Below, piece by piece: positions 26,281 through 34,431 of a stretch of 34,431 nt of DNA. A model generated the notes under the pieces. The model saw only the letters and a list, made by a program, of their open reading frames with translations. It ran no database searches and was not told the DNA's origin. The position numbers were made by a program, and so were the translations under genes. Each line of letters opens with the position of its first letter. The stretch's first letter is position 1. This DNA is from Clostridiaceae bacterium (GTDB lineage: Bacteria > Bacillota > Clostridia > Oscillospirales > Acutalibacteraceae). The DNA is taken from the NCBI GenBank assembly GCA_016281115.1, contig JAEEHZ010000238.1, positions 1 through 34,431 on the forward strand, read 5' to 3'.

Positions 26281-28053
26281 TTATTCTTGATCAGACGCCT
26301 GCGAAGGAGCCTCTTTTTTAACTGCCGCCCTGCGCTTGCCCGAAAAATTGATGAGCAATGATACTATCGCCAAAACAGTGAGCATAGAGAACACAATAAC
26401 ACAAAATGTTATTCCGTCTGCAAAGGGCATAGATGTTTTGCAAAGCACCGAGGCGTCTCCGCTGTCAAGTTTAAATGTAGTTTCATAGCTCTCTTTGTTA
26501 ACGTCTATTGAAGTATTCCCGGAAAGAATACTTGAAACATATTCATCGGGGTTTCGTACAAATGTATATGTGATAGGAACTTTGGCGTTCTTTTCGCCTA
26601 ACATATAGTCTATGCTTATGTTGTCTTTAAAGTCCGATTTTTCACTGACAGACAAAAGCGAAGATCTGCTTTCCAGCGTAATGTAGTTGCCGCCGCCGAA
26701 TATTTTGCCTATGCTGTCGTTGATATTTGAAGAGCTGCCCTTAAATATTACCGAGCAAGTAAGTTTTTTGCCTTCGGGTTCGCTTTGAACAACTTCTGCA
26801 CCGGCGCTTTTAAAGTAATTGCTTGTGTAATTAAAGCCCTCAACTTCCGATTTTGGAAATACAAAATCAAGTTTTTTTGTAAATTCATCTGATTTGTTAT
26901 GCTCAAGCTGAATATTAATACCGTTTACTTTATATTGCGCACCGTCCGGTATACGCAGCGTAAGTATAGGCGAGTTGCTGTTTAAAGTGTATTTTCCGTC
27001 GTTCCAAAGTCCTTGCTTAGACCATATTCCTTTGCTGAGTGTAATCCCTTCGCCTGCGGATGCGGTAGAGGGCAGTGTATATGAATATGTAAGCTCCGTT
27101 TCACCGGATTTGTTTTCGGAAATAAAGCCCAAAAGGTTTGTTTTTTCTTCAAACACAAGCTGCTGGGCAAGTGCTGTCGAGGCGTTGTTCAAGTCTCCGT
27201 ATACTGCGCTTTCGTCGGGGCAGAAAAGAAGCTTTGACGTATAGTTGCCCATAGCGGTGCAGTCTATGTTTTGATAAAACGCCTCAAAAAGATAATAATT
27301 GCCCGATTTTGTCCATGATTCGGTGCTTGTTGCGCCTGCAAGTTCCGATATATAGCTTTCAAGCTCGTCTGAAAGCTTGTCATAAGTGGATTCGGGGAAA
27401 GAGAGTATTATTTTTCTGTCGTAAGTTTTATTTTTATAATTTGTTGTTTGAATCTCTACGCTGTGTATCGGATAGCCCGTCATTTTTGAAGCGTAAATAT
27501 TGTCGTAGCTGCCTTTGTTTTCGCCTGTTATACCGTTTACGGTTATTACAGGCTTGCGGTTGTAATTCTGCTTGTAGTCAAGCGCGCTGTCTGAAGCGTC
27601 GCTCACCGCTTTTTCAAGCCAGGCGAGCATATCGGTCACATTAAAATCTTCGTATATGCACCAGCCCTTTGTGAGTATGTTATCGTATACGCCGAAGGCA
27701 ACAATAGGCTCGTAGCTTAGTATTGCTTTAAGCTTTTCACAATATTCGGCTTTTGAAGCAAATTGAAGCTTAAAGGTATATACGGGTCTTTCGCCGTCAA
27801 GCTTTGACAAAGTCAGCTCTTTCGGGCAGAACTGTGATATAAGTTCGTCAAATTTTGTGTGAGCCGAGCCGGATTTTGCAATGCTTTCGGGCAAAGTAAG
27901 GCTTATTGTATGTTCACCGGAAAAGTTGTTGTCTATGGTGAGCGCGGTGTCTACGTCCATAAGCTTAGACTCGTTACATCCGCAAAGAGCACACACGATA
28001 AGTAATGCCGAAACGAACAAAACGGCTTTTAATATGTAATTCTTCAACTTCAT
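26281..28053 (-). CDS. Large putative lipoprotein with C-terminal TM
   Basis: 590 aa; lipobox 'LIVCALCGCNES', long beta-rich extracytoplasmic region, C-terminal TM 'ITFCVIVFSMLTVLAIVSLLINF' then basic tail. Confidence 0.7.
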   Translation of the reverse strand: MKLKNYILKAVLFVSALLIVCALCGCNESKLMDVDTALTIDNNFSGEHTISLTLPESIAKSGSAHTKFDELISQFCPKELTLSKLDGERPVYTFKLQFASKAEYCEKLKAILSYEPIVAFGVYDNILTKGWCIYEDFNVTDMLAWLEKAVSDASDSALDYKQNYNRKPVITVNGITGENKGSYDNIYASKMTGYPIHSVEIQTTNYKNKTYDRKIILSFPESTYDKLSDELESYISELAGATSTESWTKSGNYYLFEAFYQNIDCTAMGNYTSKLLFCPDESAVYGDLNNASTALAQQLVFEEKTNLLGFISENKSGETELTYSYTLPSTASAGEGITLSKGIWSKQGLWNDGKYTLNSNSPILTLRIPDGAQYKVNGINIQLEHNKSDEFTKKLDFVFPKSEVEGFNYTSNYFKSAGAEVVQSEPEGKKLTCSVIFKGSSSNINDSIGKIFGGGNYITLESRSSLLSVSEKSDFKDNISIDYMLGEKNAKVPITYTFVRNPDEYVSSILSGNTSIDVNKESYETTFKLDSGDASVLCKTSMPFADGITFCVIVFSMLTVLAIVSLLINFSGKRRAAVKKEAPSQASDQE

Positions 28054-28078
28054 AATATAACGCCTCTTTTATATATTA

Positions 28079-28675
28079 TCAAAACCACAAAAGCTTTTCT
28101 CCCTCTATCAGTACCGCTCTGCAGGGAGAAGCCTCACAACCCGATATCTTAAGTGGAAAAGCGCTTAAAATATAAGTTCCGTCTTTAATATCTTTAAGTT
28201 TCAGGTTTTCGAGTATGGCTATATCTCTGTTTAAAAGATCGTAATGCACCTTGTTAAGCTCAAAATCTGCGGCAATTGAGTCTGAGTCTGTACCTACAAG
28301 CACAATGCCGTTTTCGCAAAGGGAATCTATTGCTGAGGATGAAATATAAGCTTCCCCGTTTCCGTGCAGTAAAAGCCGTTTTTTGCAATAGGGCAAAAGC
28401 TTGTCCATATCTTTGCCTGTTATTATCCCGGTTAAAGATACTACCGTACATTCGCCGTAAAAATATGAAAGCTCAAGTTCGGATACGTCTTTTCCGCCCC
28501 TTATAAAGTGAAGCGGAGCGTCTATATGGGTCGAAATGTGCGCGCTGCAATGAATTTCGGACAAATTGTAATCGTCGTATGTATTTATACTTTTTACACG
28601 GTTAATTTCTGTTTTCATATCTCCGGGAAAAGGCATTGCCTTTGCCAGATCTCCCGATATATCGTGAAATATCAT
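28079..28675 (-). CDS. Cyclase family protein (kynurenine formamidase-like)
   Basis: 'FHDISGDLAKAMPFPGD...LSEIHCSAHISTHIDAPLHFIRGGKDVSEL' with the H-x-x-T-H-x-D-A-P-x-H motif. ATG 28675 with RBS GGAG. Confidence 0.85.
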   Translation of the reverse strand: MIFHDISGDLAKAMPFPGDMKTEINRVKSINTYDDYNLSEIHCSAHISTHIDAPLHFIRGGKDVSELELSYFYGECTVVSLTGIITGKDMDKLLPYCKKRLLLHGNGEAYISSSAIDSLCENGIVLVGTDSDSIAADFELNKVHYDLLNRDIAILENLKLKDIKDGTYILSAFPLKISGCEASPCRAVLIEGEKLLWF

Positions 28676-28709
28676 ACTGCACACACTCCTTTTTGAATAC
28701 TGTAATTTA

Positions 28710-29765
28710 TCATTGCGGGCGGTTGTCTATTACGCCGCCTCCAAGTACATATTCGCCGTCGTATAATACCGCTGACTGACCGTTAGTAAACGATTTTTGC
28801 GCTTCGTCAAATTCAATAAGCAGGGTGTTGCTTTCAACAAGGCGCGCTGTGGCGTTCTGCTCCTCGTGACGGGAGCGTATCTTTGCTTTTATTTTCAGGG
28901 GCTTTGTGAAGTCGTAAATATCGGAATGAAAATCCTTTACAACACACCTTTTGCCGTAGAGCGATTCTTCCGCCCCTAGGATAAGCCTGTTGTTCTCTAT
29001 GTCTTTACCGCAAACATAGAGAGGATATTGATATGAAACGCCGAGTCCTTTTCTTTGCCCCACGGTATAGCAAATAAGACCGTTATGTTTGCCGATGACT
29101 GTTCCGTCGGTGAGTACCATATTGCCGCAAGGCTGCTTTATACCTGTTTGCTCATTTATGTATTGAATATAATTTCCGTTTTGTATAAAGCAGATATCCT
29201 GACTGTCGGGCTTTTGGGCGTTTTGCAGAGCATAATCCCCCGCAATTTCTCTTATTTCGTCTTTTGTTTGATATCCGCCAATAGGGAATATTATTCTTTT
29301 TAACTGCTCTTGTCTTAAAGTGTAAAGAAAATAAGACTGGTCTTTGTTATGGTCAACAGCTTTTCTTAAAAGATATTTGCCTGTTGAGCTGTCATATTCA
29401 CATCGGGCGTAATGACCTGTTGCTATGTGAGTACAGCCTAAAGTATCGGCTATGTCAAAAAGCCTGCCGAATTTCAAATACTTGTTGCACATTACGCAGG
29501 GATTGGGAGTGTCGCCTGAAAGATAGCTGTTTATAAAATAATCCGTAACGTATTTTTTAAAGTCGTCACACAGATCAATAACATGATGTGGGATACCTAT
29601 TTTTTCACAAACGAGCCTTGCGTCCGCAAAATCTGCATCAGTTTTGTCGGGCGTGAGCTTCATTGTGACGCCCACGGCAGGTATGTTTTGTTTTTTTACT
29701 ATTATTGTGGCGCAGGCAGAGCTGTCCACGCCGCCGCTCAATGCCACCAATACCCTTTTATCCAA
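28710..29765 (-). CDS. mnmA: tRNA-specific 2-thiouridylase MnmA
   Basis: 'VLVALSGGVDSSACATIIVKK' PP-loop, 'TPNPCVMCNKYLKFG', 'ATGHYARCEYD', 'DHNKDQSYFLYTLRQEQL', 'PDSQDICFI'. Confidence 0.94.
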   Translation of the reverse strand: MDKRVLVALSGGVDSSACATIIVKKQNIPAVGVTMKLTPDKTDADFADARLVCEKIGIPHHVIDLCDDFKKYVTDYFINSYLSGDTPNPCVMCNKYLKFGRLFDIADTLGCTHIATGHYARCEYDSSTGKYLLRKAVDHNKDQSYFLYTLRQEQLKRIIFPIGGYQTKDEIREIAGDYALQNAQKPDSQDICFIQNGNYIQYINEQTGIKQPCGNMVLTDGTVIGKHNGLICYTVGQRKGLGVSYQYPLYVCGKDIENNRLILGAEESLYGKRCVVKDFHSDIYDFTKPLKIKAKIRSRHEEQNATARLVESNTLLIEFDEAQKSFTNGQSAVLYDGEYVLGGGVIDNRPQ

Positions 29766-29778
29766 AGTTTCACCCCGT

Positions 29779-30699
29779 TTATCGACGGTTGAGTTCGATC
29801 ATTTTTTCTATCGGCTTTTTCGCCTTTTCGGAAAGTTCGGGGTCAAGCTCAATTTTTTCTCCCTCGCCGGTTCTTAAAATGTTGTAAACATCAACAAGTG
29901 TGGTAAGACGCATATTTCGGCAGGCAAGCTTTTCGGAAAGCTGATAAAATTTTCTTACGGGATACTCAAGCTGCAAGTATTCGGTAATACTGTTATCTGT
30001 TCCTATTATAAATTCGTTATGATTGCTGTTTCTTACATAGTTAATAATACCTGAAGTTGAGCCGATATAATCGGCAAGCTCCAAAACTTCGGGGCGGCAC
30101 TCGGGGTGCGCCAAAAGCAGAGCGTTTGGGTGGCGCGTCTTTGCGGAAACTGCTTCGCTTTTTGTTACACCGTTGTGTCTTGGGCAGCATCCGTCCAAAA
30201 CTTTTATATTTTTATTCGGAAGCTTTGAAGCAATATAGCTTCCCAAATTTTTGTCGGGTATAAACAGAATGTTATCGTTTTCTATTAAGCTTACTACCTT
30301 TTCGGCGCTTGAAGATGTTACGCAAACATCAGATACAGCCTTTAACGCTGCTGTTGTGTTTACATACGCAACGACCGTGTAGTCGGGGTGAGCTTTTTTA
30401 AAACTTATTATTTCTTCGGGCATTATTTGCTCTGCCATGGGACAGCCGGCTTCGGGATTTGACAAATAAACGTTTTTGTCGGGCGAGAGCATTTTAGCGC
30501 CCTCAGCCATAAATCTTACGCCGCACAAAAGCAAATTCTTATTTTTTACTTTTGCGGCTTCTTCACTGAGCTTGAATGAGTCGCCGCAAATATCGGCTAT
30601 TTCAAGTATTTCGGGCGACATATAACTGTGCGCCAATATACAAAAGTCCTTTTCTTTCTTTAATCGGATTATTTCATCCTGCATTTCTCTTATTTTCAT
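29779..30699 (-). CDS. nadA: Quinolinate synthase NadA
   Basis: 'CILAHSYMSPEILEIADICGDSFKLSEEAAK', 'LLCGVRFMAEGAKMLSPDKNVYLSNPEAGCPMAEQI', 'HPECRPEVLELADYIGSTSGII', 'ACRNMRLTTL'. Confidence 0.93.
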   Translation of the reverse strand: MKIREMQDEIIRLKKEKDFCILAHSYMSPEILEIADICGDSFKLSEEAAKVKNKNLLLCGVRFMAEGAKMLSPDKNVYLSNPEAGCPMAEQIMPEEIISFKKAHPDYTVVAYVNTTAALKAVSDVCVTSSSAEKVVSLIENDNILFIPDKNLGSYIASKLPNKNIKVLDGCCPRHNGVTKSEAVSAKTRHPNALLLAHPECRPEVLELADYIGSTSGIINYVRNSNHNEFIIGTDNSITEYLQLEYPVRKFYQLSEKLACRNMRLTTLVDVYNILRTGEGEKIELDPELSEKAKKPIEKMIELNRR

Positions 30700-30701
30700 A
30701 A

Positions 30702-30893
30702 TTATCTCCGTTTATTTTTTATAATATCACGTATCGCCTCGGCGGCGAGCATCAAGCCCGCAACCGACGGAACAAAAGATATGCTTGCTGTTGCAGTATT
30801 TCCGTTTTCGTCGGGGAACGGCTTTATTATTTTTGCTTTAGAGTAAAGTACCTTGTGACTTTCAATGTTTCTTTTTCTCAGCTCGCGGCGCAT
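30702..30893 (-). pseudogene. C-terminal remnant of a TcdA/ThiF-family tRNA threonylcarbamoyladenosine dehydratase
   Basis: 63 aa 'MRRELRKRNIESHKVLYSKAKIIKPFPDENGNTATASISFVPSVAGLMLAAEAIRDIIKNKRR' matches only the C-terminal end expected of TcdA; there is no room for the ThiF/E1 fold before nfnB; no well-spaced RBS. Confidence 0.7.
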
Positions 30894-30937
30894 AACCCTT
30901 TGAGCAGCTCCGTGCGCTGTAAAAAACTCTTTAAAAC

Positions 30938-32329
30938 TTATTCTCCCTGTTTTTCGGTGATATATTTATCAATTGCATCGGCGGCTTCTTTACCTGCGCC
31001 CATTGCAAGTATTACCGTTGCGGAACCTGTAACGGCGTCGCCGCCCGCAAAAACGCCGTCTTTAGATGTTGCAGTGCGGTTGTCTGTGATGATACCGCCC
31101 TTTTTGTTTGTTTCAAGCCCAGGGGTGGTTGAGCGTATCAACGGATTAGGTGATGTGCCTATTGCCATTATCACACAGTCAGCTTCAATGGTAAATTCAC
31201 TGCCTTCTATCGGCACGGGTCTTGCCCTGCCTGATTCGTCGGGTTGTGATAATTCCATCCTTTGGCATATTACTCCGTTTACATATCCGTTTTCATTTGA
31301 CGTTATCTTTACGGGGCTTGTAAGGTAGTTGAATATAATGCCTTCTTCAACGGCGTGTTCGGCTTCTTCGCGCCTTGCGGGAAGCTCTTTTTCGGTTCTT
31401 CTGTATACAACATACACCTCGCTGCCAAGACGTTTGGCGCACCTTGCGGCGTCCATTGCCACGTTTCCGCCGCCTACAACTACCGTTTTTTCAGGTCGCA
31501 TTATAGGCGTGGAGCTTTCCGGCATATATGCTTTCATAAGATTTATTCTTGTTAAAAACTCGTTTGCGGAATAGACGCCGTTTAGGTTTTCGCCCTCAAT
31601 GTTCATAAAATTGGGCAAGCCTGCGCCCGAGCCAACATACACCGCCTCGTATCCGTGCTCATTCATAAGCTCGTCTATGGTAAATGTTTTGCCTATTATT
31701 ACATTTGTGCGTATTTCCACACCGATTTTTTTGAGATTCTCTATTTCTTTATTTACTATCTCTTTGGGCAATCTGAATTCGGGGATACCGTAAACAAGTA
31801 CTCCGCCTGCGGTGTGAAGCGCTTCAAATACGGTTACTTTATAGCCTTTTCTGGCAAGCGCTCCCGCACATGTAAGTCCCGAAGGTCCCGAGCCTATAAC
31901 GGCGACTTTGTGTCCGTTTGACGGCGTGGGGGAGGGAGAACCCGCATTTTTTATGTGCAGATCGGAGACAAATCTTTCAAGCCTTCCTATGGCTACGCTT
32001 TCACTTTTTATCGAGCGTACGCATTTACTTTCACACTGGCTTTCCTGCGGGCAAACTCTCGAGCAGACAGCAGGCAAAAGTGAAGCGTTCGCTATTATTT
32101 CATAAGCCTTTTCATAGTTTCTGTTTTTAATTTCCGAAATAAAATCGGGTATTTTTATATTTACGGGGCAGCCATTTACGCACGGCATATTTTTGCAGTT
32201 TAAACAGCGTGAAGCTTCGCTTAATGCGTCTTGTTCGCTGTAACCGAGCGCTACCTCGTCATATGTGGTTTTTCTCTTTTCAATATCAAGCAGAGGCATT
32301 TTGTTTCGCTTAACGGACATATCGGGCAT
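30938..32329 (-). CDS. NADPH-dependent glutamate synthase small-subunit-like / NfnB-like flavoprotein
   Basis: 'EASRCLNCKNMPCVNGCPVNIKIPDFI', 'VAVIGSGPSGLTCAGALARKGYKVTVFEA', 'VVVGGGNVAMDAARCAKRLGSEVYVVYRR'; directly follows an NfnA-like gene. Confidence 0.9.
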   Translation of the reverse strand: MPDMSVKRNKMPLLDIEKRKTTYDEVALGYSEQDALSEASRCLNCKNMPCVNGCPVNIKIPDFISEIKNRNYEKAYEIIANASLLPAVCSRVCPQESQCESKCVRSIKSESVAIGRLERFVSDLHIKNAGSPSPTPSNGHKVAVIGSGPSGLTCAGALARKGYKVTVFEALHTAGGVLVYGIPEFRLPKEIVNKEIENLKKIGVEIRTNVIIGKTFTIDELMNEHGYEAVYVGSGAGLPNFMNIEGENLNGVYSANEFLTRINLMKAYMPESSTPIMRPEKTVVVGGGNVAMDAARCAKRLGSEVYVVYRRTEKELPARREEAEHAVEEGIIFNYLTSPVKITSNENGYVNGVICQRMELSQPDESGRARPVPIEGSEFTIEADCVIMAIGTSPNPLIRSTTPGLETNKKGGIITDNRTATSKDGVFAGGDAVTGSATVILAMGAGKEAADAIDKYITEKQGE

Positions 32330-32331
32330 AG

Positions 32332-33174
32332 TTAATCTGCCTCCTTTTTGAATAGATTACAGGCATTGTCATATGCGTGCTTTTGCTGCTTAGAATACAT
32401 ACCGCCTTTTTTTATGGCTTCGTCAAAATCGACCTCAAAGCCGTCAAAATCGGGTCCGTCTACACAGGCGAATTTTGTTTTTCCGCCGACTGTCAGTCTG
32501 CAGCCGCCGCACATACCTGTTCCGTCTATCATTATGGGATTCATTGAAACGGTCGTTTTTATACCGTAGGGCTTTGTTGTGAGCGTTACGAATTTCATCA
32601 TTACAAGAGGACCTATTGCTATTATCTCGTCGTATTCTTCTCCGTTGTCAAGCAAACTTTTAAGCGGAGATGTAACAACTCCCTTTTCGCCGTAAGAGCC
32701 GTCGTCGGTCATTATATAAAGCTTTTGCGAGCAGGCTTTAAATTCATCTTCAAGGATTACAAGGTCTTTTGTTCTGAAGCCTACGATAGAGTGTACCTCA
32801 CAGCCTAAGTCGTGCAACTTTTGTGCAACGGGCAGCGCAATGGCACACCCCACGCCGCCGCCGACAACGCAAACTTTTTTGAGTCCGTCTGTTTTTGTGG
32901 GAACACCGAGCGGTCCTGCAAAGTCGCTTATGCAGTTACCCTCATTTAGTTGATTAAGGATAAATGTTGAAGCACCGACTATTTGAAATATTATTTTAAC
33001 GGTGCCGTTTTCTCTGTCATAACCTGCAACGGTAAGGGGTATACGCTCTCCGTCGGGTGTCGCTCTTAATATTATGAATTGTCCCGGTTGCGCCTTTTTG
33101 GCAATATCGGGAGCAAAAACGTCCATCATTGTAACGGTGGGGTTAAGACTTTTTTTGTTGATGATCTCAAACAT
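32332..33174 (-). CDS. Sulfide/dihydroorotate dehydrogenase-like FAD/NAD-binding protein (NfnA-like)
   Basis: 'VCVVGGGVGCAIALPVAQKLHDLGCEVHSIVGFRTKDLVILEDEF', 'MIDGTGMCGGCRLTVGGKTKFACVDGPDFDGFEVDFDEA'. Confidence 0.9.
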   Translation of the reverse strand: MFEIINKKSLNPTVTMMDVFAPDIAKKAQPGQFIILRATPDGERIPLTVAGYDRENGTVKIIFQIVGASTFILNQLNEGNCISDFAGPLGVPTKTDGLKKVCVVGGGVGCAIALPVAQKLHDLGCEVHSIVGFRTKDLVILEDEFKACSQKLYIMTDDGSYGEKGVVTSPLKSLLDNGEEYDEIIAIGPLVMMKFVTLTTKPYGIKTTVSMNPIMIDGTGMCGGCRLTVGGKTKFACVDGPDFDGFEVDFDEAIKKGGMYSKQQKHAYDNACNLFKKEAD

Positions 33175-33190
33175 AGCTTATTCCTCTCAA

Positions 33191-34431
33191 TTACGGTGTT
33201 TCCGATACTATATCTACGGAAGCTGTGTATTTGCCTGTTGCCCAGCAGTTTGGATATGCGGAGCTTACGTTTATGTTTACATTCAGTTCGGCAGTTCCCG
33301 TATAACCTGATGTTTTGCTACCGAAATCTATAACTGCCGATATGTCGTCGGCACTCAATGACGCAATTTCGTTTGCTTTGCCCGTTATAACTACCGATAT
33401 GCTCTTTGTTGACACCGTTGCGCTTGAGGAGCGGTCGAGCCCGGAGGTGTCAAACTTAGTTATTTGCAGGGTCTTGCTAACATAATCGCTCATATCAAAT
33501 TCCACGGAGACAGAGCTTATGTTACTTATGTTTTTCCAGCCTGATGGAAGCTGTGTCGTTAATACCTTTCTTACCGTTTTTGAAGATATTTCCGACATAT
33601 CCACAGTTGCGATATTTATACTGTTTATATCCTTCAACTCGTCGTAAGGGGCGGCAATTTCTATCTCTGCGGGGGAAACGGTTATAAAGCCGGTGTCAAA
33701 ATCTGAGTTGTCTATGCCCGTAAGCTTTATTTCTGCTGTAAGCGTCTTTTTGTAATCTACGGGTATGGTTACGTCTACATCACTTATGCTGAGTTCAATT
33801 TGGTCGCTCTTCATGGGATAGCCGTACATATCGAGCAGACTTATCTTTTTGTTTATTGTTTTGGTTTCGTTTATTTCTTCGTCAATGGTTCCCGATACGA
33901 CAGCTTTTTCTATTCTTGAAAGCTCAGTCTCGGGGCCTGTTACAATAACATCGTCCGACGAATATTGTGTCGTGCCTTCGTAGTATCCTTGGGCAATGTT
34001 GTATTTAAGCTCGTTTATTATGGGCAGGGTAACTTCGCGTGAACGGTCTACCGTTACAATTACAGTGGAAGGATACACGGAAGAAGAAAACTCATAATTC
34101 GTGTTTATTCCTATTTTTTTTGCGGAAAGTTCAAGCGTGTAGGTACCGGGTGATGTTATTGTGCTTGCCTGTGAAGCCACTATCTCAATATTTTCGGAAG
34201 TGACAGAGCCGATTGACAGCCTGTTTCCCTTAATTGTTACTTCGGCAGTGAGCTGACCTACGGTGTAGTTTTTCAATCCGCTGCTTACAGCCTCGTCCGA
34301 AAGCTCAATAGTAACGGGTATATTGGAGATCTTCTTTGTTATCTCTTCGCCGGTGCTCATACCCATTACCACCCAGAAAATAAATGACAAAATAAGGGAT
34401 ATAATAATAACAAGCTTGTTGTTAAAAATTA
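33191..34431 (-). CDS. YbbR-domain protein, CdaR-like (5' end outside window)
   Basis: N-terminal TM then repeated YbbR-like domains ('ISNIPVTIELSDEAVSSGLKNYTVGQLTAEVTIKGNRLSI', 'VIVTGPETELSRIEKAVVSGTIDEEINETKTINKKISLLDMYGYPM'). The frame stays open to the window edge ('IFNNKLVIIISLILSFIFWVVMG'), so the listed TTG is probably internal. Confidence 0.82.
   Translation of the reverse strand, partial: IFNNKLVIIISLILSFIFWVVMGMSTGEEITKKISNIPVTIELSDEAVSSGLKNYTVGQLTAEVTIKGNRLSIGSVTSENIEIVASQASTITSPGTYTLELSAKKIGINTNYEFSSSVYPSTVIVTVDRSREVTLPIINELKYNIAQGYYEGTTQYSSDDVIVTGPETELSRIEKAVVSGTIDEEINETKTINKKISLLDMYGYPMKSDQIELSISDVDVTIPVDYKKTLTAEIKLTGIDNSDFDTGFITVSPAEIEIAAPYDELKDINSINIATVDMSEISSKTVRKVLTTQLPSGWKNISNISSVSVEFDMSDYVSKTLQITKFDTSGLDRSSSATVSTKSISVVITGKANEIASLSADDISAVIDFGSKTSGYTGTAELNVNINVSSAYPNCWATGKYTASVDIVSETP

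Overview
The 34.4-kb window reads as a chromosomal segment of a low-to-mid GC Clostridia/Oscillospiraceae-like Firmicute. This placement is inferred from gene content: sporulation genes, dockerin domains, and a Clostridia-type tad locus. Left part (138-11793, + strand): the 3' portion of a Tad/Flp-type pilus locus. It holds two TadB/TadC-like membrane proteins, a small Flp-like pilin, TadE-like pseudopilins, a very large (about 1327 aa) TadG/DUF5702-like protein, an A24 prepilin peptidase, a TPR+WG-repeat membrane protein and an FHA protein. The TadA/CpaF ATPase is not in the window and presumably lies upstream. Middle part: a secreted dockerin lipase, L-lactate dehydrogenase, an FAD oxidoreductase, a DUF2804 protein, a secreted acidic dockerin protein with a 15-bp minisatellite linker, a phosphohexomutase, an orphan ABC ATPase, a Ca/Na antiporter, YpeB, tRNA-Arg(CCT), SpoVAD and a GC-rich structured intergenic block. 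Right part (- strand): flavodoxin, lipoprotein, cyclase, MnmA, NadA, a truncated TcdA remnant, an NfnB/NfnA-like pair and a YbbR/CdaR-like protein cut by the window edge. I saw no CRISPR array, transposase, prophage or recognisable defence system. The best candidates for new biology are the accessory part of the tad locus (giant protein, WG and FHA components), the two dockerin proteins, and the structured intergenic repeat. All family assignments come from reading the protein sequences; no searches were run.
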